A DNA stretch of 64,000 nucleotides from Reticulascus tulasneorum (lineage: Eukaryota > Ascomycota > Sordariomycetes > Glomerellales > Reticulascaceae): positions 1,364,001 through 1,428,000 of the forward strand of contig LSAX01000004.1 of the NCBI GenBank assembly GCA_001557505.1, given 5' to 3'. Numbering within the stretch: position 1 is the first letter of the stretch; the number at the start of each line of letters is the position of its first letter. The notes under the pieces are model-generated. The model was not told the origin of the DNA, made no database searches, and was given only the letters and a program-made list of their open reading frames with translations. Both the position numbers and the translations under genes were made by a program. This document shows positions 54,222 through 64,000 of this stretch, in pieces.

Positions 54222-56606
54222 TCAGTCGTCATCAAGCCTCATGGTGTATGGAGTACCAGGTCGGTCATTATCGTCGTCGGCTCCTACCGACAAGGGCATC
54301 GAGCTGCCCTCCCGTCTACCAAACATTCCTTCGCCGTGGTAATCCGCTCCTAGGAGATCAGTCTCATCATGTGCCTTGTTGATGGCTGCAAAGCTTGACA
54401 AGCTCATGGTATCATCCTTCGGGCTCGCCAGCTGATGTGGGGCTGCCACCCTGCGGAGACGTGGATCAACGGGTGGCGCATCCCTGGATCTCCTCGAGGG
54501 TGCGTCCGCCTCGTCATCGACGATCACGACCATCCAAACTCCAACCGCATTGTTGCTACCCAGAAGAGGTGTACAATGAATCCACCGCGGTCTTCCCTCG
54601 CCCCCAGTCTTCGAAATCCACCGCACTTTTGCTGTGACTCCCTGTCCTTCCGCGAAAGCTTGTGTCAAGCCGTCCCGTACTCGGTTCGACCCGCCGATCT
54701 TGCTCATAAAGTGCGATTGGAGCATGCCGGGGACACGAAGAGATGGCGAAGCAAAGAGTACCCGCAAACTTGGGTATGGCCGGACAAGCAGGTAGTGTTC
54801 ATATACCCCGGACAGCTTCCCACTGGATGGTAATTGCATCGACATCCCATTTTTGATTGAGGACGATTCCTCCTGGATCAATATGCGCGGCTTTTGCCAG
54901 TTGGATGATCCCGATGGCTGTTTGTCGTCTAGGTGCTGTCGTACTCGATGCATGTTACCTCCACGCCTGCGTACAGTCTCGAGTTCGCCAAGGTTGAACA
55001 TCTCGCTAAGGTCTCGAAACTGGTCCTCCTCTTCTCCCGCTTCACCCTCTGTGACATCATTTTGCCGATAGTCGTCCTGTGTGGTCACAAGTTTTTGCAG
55101 GGCGTCGAGCCCAGTGCCGTCCTTCGCAAGGCCGGACACATCGACCTGAGCGCCAATGAAGTACCGAATGGTCCCACGACTGTCGTATAGCGGAGCAACC
55201 ATCAGCAGATTCATGAATGGAGATCCATCTCGTCGATAGTTTAGGAACGTCTCATAATGCTCCTTGCCAGCCGCTATCATGTCCCGGAGCCTCTTCACAC
55301 TAAATGGGTTTGTCTTCGGTCCTTGGAGAAATCGGCAATTACGACCAATGACATAATTCATGCCGTACTGTGTTGTCCTATGAAACTCTACATGGGTGTT
55401 AGAACGATGAACGGGATGATGTAGGGTTGTGAAAGGCACTCTTCTATCGTACCTTCAGATGCGAACACGATTGGGTTGTCACGTCGGGAGGGATCGGTCA
55501 AGCAGAAAACTTCTGCTAGTCCCTCCGAAAGATCTCTTAATTGGGTCGGCAGAGTTCCCATGATTCGCTTTTTGATAGACTGACTGACTATCTGGATCCA
55601 TGTATGAGTGATATAGGCCGGCAGGTCATCTCTCGCTAGCGCCTCGAATGCAGCGTCCGCTTTCGCGGCAAGAGAACTGTTGCTTGTGGGCGTTGCAGCT
55701 TCCACAGTAAACTCATGATCATCCACTGCTTCTAAATCCGCCGCAACTGCATTGGCGTAGGCGACAGCACGCAGGGCTTTCAAAGAGTCCAGGTAGTATG
55801 TCAAAAGTGGAAGCGAGCTGGGACGGACTGTGCAGAGGAACTCAGTGAAGCGCTGAAGTAGTAGGTAGTCATGGAATATCGCTTTTAGGTGCTCTTTGGA
55901 GAAGAGAAGTTCGGACCGGGCCTCAATGGAGTACCGTTCGCCATCGTCGGTGGACGGTACAACAAGATCGAACGACCCTGACTCAACTTCTTCTTCTGCC
56001 AGAGGTTCTAAGCCATCATCATCCTGTGCACCCTTTGTCTGCAGTGCGGGCAGTGATGTTGCATTTGTCTGATAAGAAGACGCCACAGAGTTGGCACGAG
56101 ATCGAGATGATCTGGTGTACGGACTTCTAGGCGGACTTGAAGAGTGAGTGTCTCTTTCTTGATGTTGGCCTGCCTCTGGGGACTTCACCCTCCCTCTCAT
56201 AGGAAGGTCTGCAGCCTGAAATGCCCTGTAATGAGGAGATCAGAAGCCAATTCAAACTCGAAGCGGTTGGGGTAGCAATAAGAGAAACACTATACCTTCT
56301 CTCACTTTTGGACGGTATTGTATTTGGATTGATAGGCCTCGGGTGCACCCGACTGATTGTATCACTGATGTGACTATCTTCGAATCGTGACGGAGCAAAG
56401 GCTAGATCGATTGGATCCCGACCCTCTCCGCGGCGCTTTATTGGTATATCTGGAATTGCAGCCCCTCCTTCATCGTATTCCGGATCTTGAGGCAGTTGGC
56501 CTAATGACCTTATGCTCATGGAACTGTAACGACCAGAGGAGGAAGGCTGAGCGGCATCGCCATGCCTCTGTCGTCGGTGACTGTAACCCGCAGCAACCTC
56601 AGCCAT
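54222..56606 (-). CDS. RGS-LOV blue-light photoreceptor (BcLOV4-like)
   Basis: Exons are 56296-56606, 55453-56225 and 54222-55387; the product is 749 aa (an in-frame ATG at 56645 could add 13 residues). Domains: a disordered N-terminus, an RGS-type helical region (about 212-320, IFHDYLLLQRFTEFLCTV) and a LOV domain (about 353-470) that runs across the last intron. The flavin-adduct Cys379 lies in G376-R-N-C-R-F-L-Q, followed by NYRRDGSPFMNLLMVAPLYD. A basic linker RRRGGNMHRVRQHLDD comes next, then a PAS-like region (about 560-675, LRVLFASPSLRVPGM, GVWMVVIVDD). In Botrytis BcLOV4, RGS-LOV proteins bind flavin and move to the membrane in blue light. The RGS part suggests tuning of G-protein signalling (inference). 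Confidence 0.92.
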
Positions 56607-57585
56607 CGTATCTTGAAGGATTATATTTGCCCTGGGGTGAATCAACTATTAAGGAAGAGAGGGAGATGTTTCAGTCGAGGGGACTGAAAGTTGACTATCT
56701 CCTGAGATGAGCGACGAGATGCAGATGCACCGTAGATTCACTATGGTATTGAGCAGGAACCTTTGGATGAATCCTTCTGTCCAATTCCATCTGTAGTCAA
56801 GCACGCGTGAGCGAGAGATCAAAGAGGCCAGGCGGTTTGGGGTACTGGGTTTAATAGCACTGATACTTGGCGCTCCAAAGGAGAATAGGGATTAACTAGA
56901 CCATAGTTCCGGCAGAAAGCTGTACCAAGGATCCAGGATTCTTTCGATATTATACGCCTTGGCTTTAGACTTCATCAGCAATCGGCTAGGCGCGACGCCG
57001 GCTGCAGAATACCAAAGAGTATTGTTCTCGTAGGACAACAATCATCACGGTAGCCTAACAGGGAAACACTTGCACGGTTCGAGTAATGAAGATGATCCGC
57101 AGAGGACCCAGCGCCACACGCTTGACCAACTTTGGGAGAGCAGGGAACATATGACAACGGTGTGATGAGCACGATCTGTTCAAATGGCCGGGATGACCTA
57201 GTTCATGGCAGCTTTGTGGAGCTTCCGCGGCCATTGAACAAAACGGGCCTTTTGCATGACTGATGTTCGCGGGCATCATCCTGTAGCAACCCACCGACCG
57301 TCTCATGAAATTGGGACGTGCCACCGTGGGTGGAACTCATGAGGAGTGGATGGGATGTGCTAAGTGGTGGGGAAACAAGTATGAGCGCTCCAGGAGGTGG
57401 GCCGACAAGACCACATTGGACGATAGATTCGCATATTTGAAAGGTTGTGACTAGGCGTTGCCGACGGAGACCGTATTTAATGGGGACGACACCGGTATCT
57501 GACGATCAGACTCTAATAAAGTCGTCTAGGTCTGCATGTGATGGCCTGGCCGCTAAACTGGAGCTAGAGCCATAGAGCGATACAT

Positions 57586-57624
57586 AGTCTCGACGCACAG
57601 TCTCGACGCACAGTCTCGACGCAC
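57586..57624 (+). repeat. 13-bp tandem repeat, three perfect copies
   Basis: The unit AGTCTCGACGCAC is present three times head to tail without mismatch. Confidence 0.95.
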
Positions 57625-59046
57625 AGAAGAAGTCATACTCCCAATGCCAATAGTTCAGATGACAGCTATGGCAGTGGCTCTAACTGTGCGGCTCCTCTTC
57701 AACCTGCATTTGGAAGTCGTCAAAGGGCCGGGAATTCGTGTATGGATCCTGATGTCAACGTGGCGACGATAAACGGACTAGCTTATCGCGCCACTCCCAT
57801 TGCATTTCCCCCCAGCTACCCGGGACTCTTGCAGTCTGCAGATTGGCAGCCCAGTAAGGTACGATCTACTCGTGTGTTCTAAGCGAGCTTTTTGCGCTCT
57901 AGCTTCTCCACAGAAGAGAGTTCCGATCCGCACAAGTGCTCGCAACGTGTTGAAATCGGCGGTCAGACCTACTTCCAGCCCCTATCCGGCCCACTGGCCT
58001 GTGTCGACAAAGTCTGTCAGGTAGTGTACCTAGCTAATGACCGATCGCTTGCCACATGCAAGGCGGGGGAGCTGGATGGTACCGTGCCATCATGGAACGC
58101 CAAGGCACTTCTGAACATGGCAGCTTGAGCCCATCCGCGACAAGAACGCAGGTTGTAATGCTGGAGGGAACTACTATCCAGAACAGGTCGTCTGTTGCTA
58201 AAAGATCAGTTGGCCGAGGACGATCAGCGTCATGGGCCATCAAATACCCCTTTGGCCAAATTGCCTAAGCGTAGAACTACGTTGAAGGGCCTGCGAGGTC
58301 GGTATTCATATGAAGTCGCATCTCGGATATCGCGGGCTCACATACGAAGTAGTTCCTGGACAAAGCTGGCTAGTTAGCATTATGTTTGTCAGCCTTTCAC
58401 CGTGCGATCGACGTCAAATGTGCATGGTTCATGGCGGCATTTGAATGATGCAAGCATGCTGGTGTCCGGAAGAAAACTGACATGTGGCCGGTTATTGTGT
58501 TCGGCATGTGTTGCAACCCCCGTAGATGTGGAATGGCTTCACTGGTCAGTGTATTTGGCGAAGCGGCCACTTCTGTCCAACTTCCCCGAGTAATAATTAG
58601 AAGATCTTAATGAAGTTCCCAGCTTACCTGACGAAGTTTTCGCTGATGAGAAGTCTGAATGAGTGCGCGCCTAAAACCAGCTTCTTGATAAGGTCAAATC
58701 CACGAGTCCATCCCAGACACACAAAAGCATTGGATATGTACTAACGTTGGGAGGGGGGTTTAACAGGAGGTTTGGGCATCTCGGATATACTACACTTGCG
58801 CCTGTGCCCTGTAATAGCCTCTAACCTTATGTCATCGCAGCATGGACCACACGTTGAAGTGCTACGCTCCCAGCAACCTACCAGCGAAGCTCATACGTAA
58901 ATTATCAGGTAGGTACCCAAGTACGTAGCGTTGCCTTGTGATCAGCTCTGTTATTATTAACTGCATGGTGTACGAAACGACATCTGTCTAAAGTTTGTTT
59001 TCATGCTGTACCTAAGGTACCTACATATGCAATCCGATTTGAGGAC

Positions 59047-59066
59047 ACGCGTCGTTGCGGACGCGT
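59047..59066. promoter_or_regulatory. Paired ACGCGT (MCB-like) inverted repeat upstream of CDH1
   Basis: ACGCGTC-GTTGCG-GACGCGT is an inverted repeat with 7-bp arms. ACGCGT is the MluI cell-cycle box bound by MBF in yeasts. It lies about 1.6 kb upstream of the CDH1 start, so a regulatory link is speculative. Confidence 0.35.
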
Positions 59067-60641
59067 AAAGGGGGAAGCGTGAGGCGCGATAGGAACTCCC
59101 CAATAGGATGATTGGACAAATCGCATGGGCGCATCAAACTCTGGCCACCAACCGCCACTCCAGCGCTCACAAATTCATCAACGCACCTCTGCTGGCCAGT
59201 CGGATCGCTTGCCAGCACGCGCCCATCTGTCGCAAAATGGATCTAGCCATTGTTCCTCCCCCCCAGGTCTCGCTCTTTTGGGCCACTGTCGCGGGCCACC
59301 TACGGGGCGACGGTTGGTTCATCATAATACAATAACAAACACCACGATTTGATGGCAGCTGCTCTGGTTTGTGCCCCTGATGCGGGGACACGTGCGTGTG
59401 AAAGCCAGCTAGCGGGGGGAGACGTGGTAAGGTTACAGTTCTAGCCAAGTAATACAGAATCCCCATCTTATTTCCCGCAAAGCCAAAGCGTGTTCTGTTC
59501 ACCACGCTTCCAAGTTGCCGCCCGTTGAAATGCATGTCAACTATGGTTTGGATGGCGGCCCTAGAGGACGTGTCGCCATAATAACAAACCTGCAACCCTT
59601 TGCCAATGCTACGCGGTGTCTTTGGCACTTTGTATCCCTGCGGAAAAGGATATGTACATACACGGTAGATATGTTTACACGATGTCCTGTACCAAGCACG
59701 TAATAGGAAGATATCAAGTACTGGTAATCGGGGCATTGATTGGCGAATTACGCATCTTCGATTGATCTAACCGATCAATGCTGCCCTTGTGATGAATTAC
59801 ATAACATACATTTATTGCACCCGAACAATGGGAAGAATGTCTAGCGATGAGCTAGCAATGTATTGATTCCCGCCATATCTCTCACCGTTGAAACTTTAAA
59901 AATATGCCTTCGTCGGAGTGCTATCTAAGCAGTAAAGTTTCATTCAATCCTCCGAAAAGAAAAAAAGAAATGAAGACGAGTTTACCAAGCCTTTTATCAT
60001 TCGGCACCGTTCGTTCAAGCTCCAGGCTTCTTGTCTCTGCCAATCGTTCCTCTGTTGTTGTTCCGCCGCGTCTAAAAACAGGTGGCCGGACCTGGACCCA
60101 TAACACCTCCAAAAGCAATTCCTGATTGGGCCTAGTCAGCCTCCCTCCTTTAGCGCGACCGACTCCCAAGTCAACCTCCCGTCCCGAACAACCTCACATC
60201 GTTCACAGCACCAGACTGCTAGCGAAGATTGCAACTGCAAACGACGCCGTAGGACTCATCCCTCAAGGGATATACTGACGACACCTACGACCTGCCGCAA
60301 CTCCACGGCTTGCTATTTCAACTTGTAGACGGCATCAACGACCGAGAGCAGAGAGCATGCGATAACAGTTTGGGTCAACGCCACCGGTCAGGGATAAGGT
60401 GGGACGGCGATACCAGACTCACGGCCTTTCCTGGGACTCATACATCGAGCGTATTTGCTGGTTGATGAGTTGTCTCTGGCATCCTGATCAATAGCTGCTC
60501 AAACCGACCGCCGCTATACTCGCCAGCATTCGGTGCTAAACCGACTGCTGCTCACACCACAATCCGACCACATTAGATTTTCTGGGGCTTCATCGACCCT
60601 TCAGCACTACAATACTATTGCTAAACTCCTAATTACTCAAC

Positions 60642-62592
60642 ATGACTCTCAACTCCGAACACCTGGCTGGGGCTTCTGCCTCTGCTCCGTCAAAACGATC
60701 GGTCGCCGAAACGAGCACATCATCCGTCGCAACGCCTGCCCGAATCGCTACCCCTCCGCCACCTTCCGATCGAGGACGCTTGGAGACCAAACAACATTTA
60801 GATAATGCCAACTACCGAAATGCTCGGCAGAGCGCAAGGGCCAGTGACAACACCCGCATTAATGCGTTCGATGCCGATGCTGTCGATAGTGCCTTGTTGA
60901 GGGAGATCCACCGCTCGCAACGAGAAAGCACGCCTGGTGCCAGCCCGCACCGGAAACGCCAGAGAATAAATGGTGACAGGTGAGAAACAGCAGATGTCAG
61001 GACGATGGACTTGGTTGCTGATGGGATCTCTATCCTAGGTTTATCCCGAGCCGATCTGGTCAAGACTTGCAAGCCAGTTTTAGCCTCCTCCATGAAGACG
61101 GATCACCTGCAACACCTTCGAGGCAGAAGAAGCGCACCCCCCATGGCGAGCTTCACTTTCAAAAAAGTAAATCCCACCCTGATCGAAGTTCACGTCAGCT
61201 TGCTAACTGTTTGGAAAAGCGGAGGAAGCGAATCGGACATTTTCGACCCTGCTGCGTGCTGAATTGTTTGAAGGTTCAATACCACAAGCGACGCCGCCGA
61301 CATTATCACCAGATCACTCATTGCCTGCCTCTACACACTCTAACCTCCATGATGGAACAAGATCGCGCACCCCTCCGAACAATCCTTCTACCACATCCCT
61401 ACCGTCTACCTTGACACCATCTACACCACACAAGAATTTGTTCTCATACATGTCACCGCGGCACCACAGTAACGCCGCCGGCCATCTCACGCCATCCAGG
61501 ACGCCCCAGAGTCGGCATGGTCCGAATCTTGATACCCGCTCCGAGATTTACAGTCTGTCGCCGGTCCGGTTTGGGAGTCAACAGATGCTGCTAAGCCCCC
61601 GTCGGCAACCGAGGGCGGTGAGCAAAGTGCCTTACAAAGTTCTAGATGCTCCAGAGCTCGCCGATGACTTTTATTTGAACTTAGTGGACTGGGGAAGCGC
61701 TAATGTACTCGGCGTTGGCCTCGGCTCTAGTGTGTACATGTGGAATGCGCAGACGAGCCGGGTTAATAAGCTTTGCACGCTCGAAGACGACACTGTGACT
61801 AGTGTTTCGTGGATTCAAAAAGGAACGCACATTGCCATAGGGACGGGCAAAGGATTAGTGCAAATATGGGATGCCGAGAAGTCGAGGAGACTGCGAACCA
61901 TGACCGGCCATACGGCAAGAGTGGGCTCGTTGGCTTGGAATACTCATATTTTGACATCTGGTTCCCGAGATCGCCTGATCTATCACCGAGACGTTCGTGC
62001 TCCGGATCAATGGCTTCGGAAATTAGTCGGTCATAAACAGGAAGTCTGCGGGCTGAAGTGGAACTGCGAAGATGGGCAGCTTGCAAGTGGTGGAAACGAC
62101 AACAAACTCATGGTGTGGGACAAACTGTCCGAAACGCCATTGTGGAAGTTCTCAGACCATACCGCCGCAGTAAAAGCAATCGCCTGGTCGCCGCATCAAC
62201 GAGGACTCTTGGCCTCTGGGGGCGGAACGGCAGATCGGAGGATAATCTTCCACGACACTGTTCGTGGCACCGTGATTAATGAGGTCGATACCGGGAGTCA
62301 GGTCTGCAACCTTGCCTGGTCCAAGAACTCCAACGAAATTGTGTCGACGCACGGATACAGTCAGAACCAGATCGTGGTCTGGAAGTATCCTTCGATGACC
62401 CAGGTAGTGAGTCTTACCGGGCATACATACCGAGTTTTGTACCTGGCAATGAGCCCCGACGGTCGGGTTGTTGTGACAGGTGCAGGGGATGAGACCTTAC
62501 GTTTCTGGTCGGTGTTTGGACGAAGACCAGGAGCCCGGGAAGATAGCGACGGAGGCGGAGGACGACTGGCTGACTGGGGCATTATTCGATAA
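60642..62592 (+). CDS. CDH1: Cdh1/fizzy-related activator of the anaphase-promoting complex
   Basis: Exons are 60642-60979, 61039-61166 and 61220-62592; the product is 612 aa. The C-box D112-R-F-I-P-S-R118 is created across the first splice junction. A disordered, Ser/Pro/Thr-rich segment rich in SP/TP sites follows (likely Cdk sites), including LFSYMSPRH. A seven-bladed WD40 propeller spans about 275-600 (for example GTGKGLVQIWDAEKSRRL, ASGGNDNKLMVWDK, TGAGDETLRFWSVFG). The C-terminal Ile-Arg tail (IIR) docks on APC/C TPR subunits. The C-box plus YKVLDAPELADDFYLNLVDW favours Cdh1 over Cdc20. Cdh1 targets mitotic cyclins for ubiquitination in late mitosis and G1. Confidence 0.94.
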
Positions 62593-63548
62593 ACTCGAAA
62601 GACAGGAGGATGTCAGCACTGTTTGATGATACCAATCGCCCTAACTCCACTTCACTCGGTTGAACACACCAAATCTCCCTTCACCCGTCATTGCGCGGAA
62701 GAGAAGACGGAAACGAAACCGGGGGGAAACGAGCTCTTGAATTTTGACACCTTAGGACAATACCCCGCTGTAGCTGTATCATGTGCATAGAACGGCGTGG
62801 ATTTGATTTTGAAATCTGATTTCTAGCTCCTCGAGCCGGTCGGTGGATGAGGCTCAAACCGTGGAGTTGTAGTGAGAAATCCGGGCATAGCACTGGTATG
62901 GACAGCGGGAAAGATGGCGTCAATTTATTAGCTGAGAACCTGGGGATATTCTGAGGTCCAGGTGACTCAAATTCAAGATACTTGCTTTTGCTGCCAGACT
63001 TCGAACCCCCGTTGATAATAGTGACATGCGTTGCCGATGTGGCACCTTTCCCAGTGAGCATCATTGATACTGACTGTGCGTATATATTTTTGCATCAACA
63101 AAATCCCTGTGACGGCGTTCGCCAACTGTAACTGAATGTTGGAGACGGAAGAACGTCCCTCGTTGCAGTAATGATCCTCGGCATGCATCACAAATTTTCT
63201 CACCAAATGCATTTCGTCTGATCTCATGTTACTACTGTAGGCATTTCGTTTACCCCTTTAATTGAAAACAACGGCAGGTTTCTCCTGGGTATAGACTGCT
63301 CGAAAACACTTGGAACATTAACAGCTGTTCACCATGAACTCCAAAGATATCCAAAATCCGAGCAAACCATCGGAAAAGAAACCCACCTGGACCCCAAATG
63401 CTCGCAAACGTGGAGTCCAAAACAAAGGCAAGGCCACAACACCCAAACACAGCAAAACCCCGAATCTCGCCAAAGCCTCTCAAAACAGTGTCGTGGTAGG
63501 GGGCGGTGTCTTTCGGAGCAGCTCGGAAACTACCAAACAAACCACTGA
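62593..63548. other. Convergent 3' flanks of CDH1 and GPC1
   Basis: The ORFs in this stretch show no recognisable domain and no exon chain. No RNA gene was recognised. Confidence 0.55.
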
Positions 63549-64000
63549 CTATGATTCAAGTTCGCCCAACTTTCTTTCCCGGGCGACGTCTCTAGCCCCA
63601 CCATCGATTCCAGTAGCGATGAGCCCCGCGGCAGAATCTTCGTTCAGAAGCGGGATCCGATCAACAGAATGCACATCTGCTTCAATAGCTGCTTCATGTA
63701 AAGCCTTCTCATCTGCGAGAGCAGAGTCCGACCGATTCTGTCCTGAGGTGGGGTTGGCAGCCGACATATGAAGGCCAGTTGGAACAGGCCCATCAGAATT
63801 TGGCGTAACCATCGGAGAGTTCACCGCGAACTCGGGGCTGTTTTGCCATTTGGTAACCTCTGCTTTCATTGCTTCGAGCTCCTTTTGGAAGCGTTTCCCG
63901 AAAACGTCGATATAAAATGTGGCACCATTGTAGATACTCCAGGTGAATACAGCCATAAGGAAAGACGCTGAGGCATATCGGTTGAAGAACCAGATTGGGC
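63549..64000 (-). CDS. GPC1: Glycerophosphocholine acyltransferase Gpc1 (DUF2838), C-terminal part
   Basis: The frame is open from the right edge to the stop at 63549, giving about 150 residues. It starts PIWFFNRYASASFLMAVFTW, the last membrane helix, continues with YNGATFYIDVFGKRFQKELEAMK and ends in a hydrophilic Ser/Asp-rich tail. Yeast Gpc1 shows the same layout at its end (HNGATYYIDHYGKNFEKEV). Gpc1 acylates glycerophosphocholine with acyl-CoA at the ER, recycling phosphatidylcholine. The N-terminal three quarters lie outside the window. Confidence 0.88.
   Translation of the reverse strand, partial: PIWFFNRYASASFLMAVFTWSIYNGATFYIDVFGKRFQKELEAMKAEVTKWQNSPEFAVNSPMVTPNSDGPVPTGLHMSAANPTSGQNRSDSALADEKALHEAAIEADVHSVDRIPLLNEDSAAGLIATGIDGGARDVARERKLGELES

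Larger units (their letters stand above)
56607..60641. other. Gene-poor 4-kb interval between RGS-LOV and CDH1 genes
   Basis: The genes are divergent, so both promoters lie here. The last ~450 bp before CDH1 are CA-rich and look like a long 5' UTR. A 13-bp tandem triplicate lies at 57586-57624 and a paired ACGCGT inverted repeat at 59047-59066. No ORF is convincing and no RNA gene was recognised. Confidence 0.55.

Noticed and set aside
59047..59066. ACGCGT pair as a proven cell-cycle promoter element of CDH1
   Set aside because: Too far upstream (about 1.6 kb), and single ACGCGT words also occur elsewhere in the window, so it is kept only as a low-confidence site.
62985..63040. TTCGAACCCCC stretch resembling a tRNA T-arm
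   Set aside because: Neither strand gives a T stem, anticodon arm and acceptor stem together.
63334..63771. 145-aa plus-strand ORF at the right end
   Set aside because: It overlaps the GPC1 coding frame in antisense and shows Lys/Thr/Ser low complexity without a domain.
1..64000. Transposons, RIP-mutated blocks, CRISPR arrays or a biosynthetic cluster
   Set aside because: No transposase, reverse transcriptase, long terminal repeats, AT-skewed block, regular spacer array or PKS/NRPS/terpene gene was recognised.

Overview
The window is nuclear DNA from a filamentous ascomycete (Pezizomycotina, most likely Sordariomycetes). Most genes carry short GT-AG introns (45-153 bp) with fungal CTAAC/CTGAC branch sites. 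Gene content (RGS-LOV photoreceptor, GtaA-type glutaminase, Gpc1, Rtt103) is fungal, and intergenic DNA is rich in the short TAGGTACC/CCTAGG-like words common in this group. I rebuilt 23 protein genes by joining exons. For each complete spliced model the summed exon length is divisible by three and the joined protein matches its family.

Layout. 1-2123 (-): glycogenin, cut by the left edge, with a strikingly His-rich tail. 2.1-5.95 kb: gene-poor. 5954-7375 (-): Mn-type CDF transporter. 8990-9960 (-): monoglyceride lipase. 10638-13073 (-): mitochondrial ABC half-transporter (Mdl1 type). 13767-15205 (-): Rtt103, divergent from clathrin light chain (15992-16803 +). 17140-17584 (-): COX7, divergent from a mitochondrial PPR-like protein (18051-20504 +). 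20694-21870 (-): Tlg2 syntaxin, divergent from calmodulin (22621-23593 +). 24864-26678 (+): GH47 mannosidase. 27539-30265 (+): AP-1 gamma-adaptin. 31007-31995 (+): OXNAD1-like oxidoreductase. 32285-34150 (-): conserved unknown. 34832-35264 (-): NDUFS5, divergent from Sec39 (35686-38540 +). 39705-40310 (+): small unknown protein. 42375-43646 (+): Tra2-like RRM/RGG protein. 45987-48682 (-): glutaminase A. 50009-50816 (+): SDR. 50889-51530 (-): NatB catalytic subunit. 52386-53628 (+): conserved unknown. 54222-56606 (-): RGS-LOV photoreceptor. 56.6-60.6 kb: gene-poor. 60642-62592 (+): Cdh1/fizzy-related. 63549 to right edge (-): Gpc1 C-terminus.

This is core-genome territory: no transposon, RIP-degraded block, secondary-metabolite cluster, tRNA or rRNA gene was recognised by eye. 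Two functional themes recur. Endomembrane traffic is represented by clathrin light chain, Tlg2, AP-1 gamma, Sec39 and Golgi/ER mannosidase. Mitochondrial function is represented by Mdl1, COX7, PPR and NDUFS5. The observations most worth a second look are the RGS-LOV photoreceptor with a further PAS-like C-terminal region, a perfect 25-bp-stem hairpin at 39201-39260, the His-rich glycogenin tail, and unusual gene structures (a GC-AG intron and a 5-nt coding exon in COX7; an ATG-only first exon in calmodulin).
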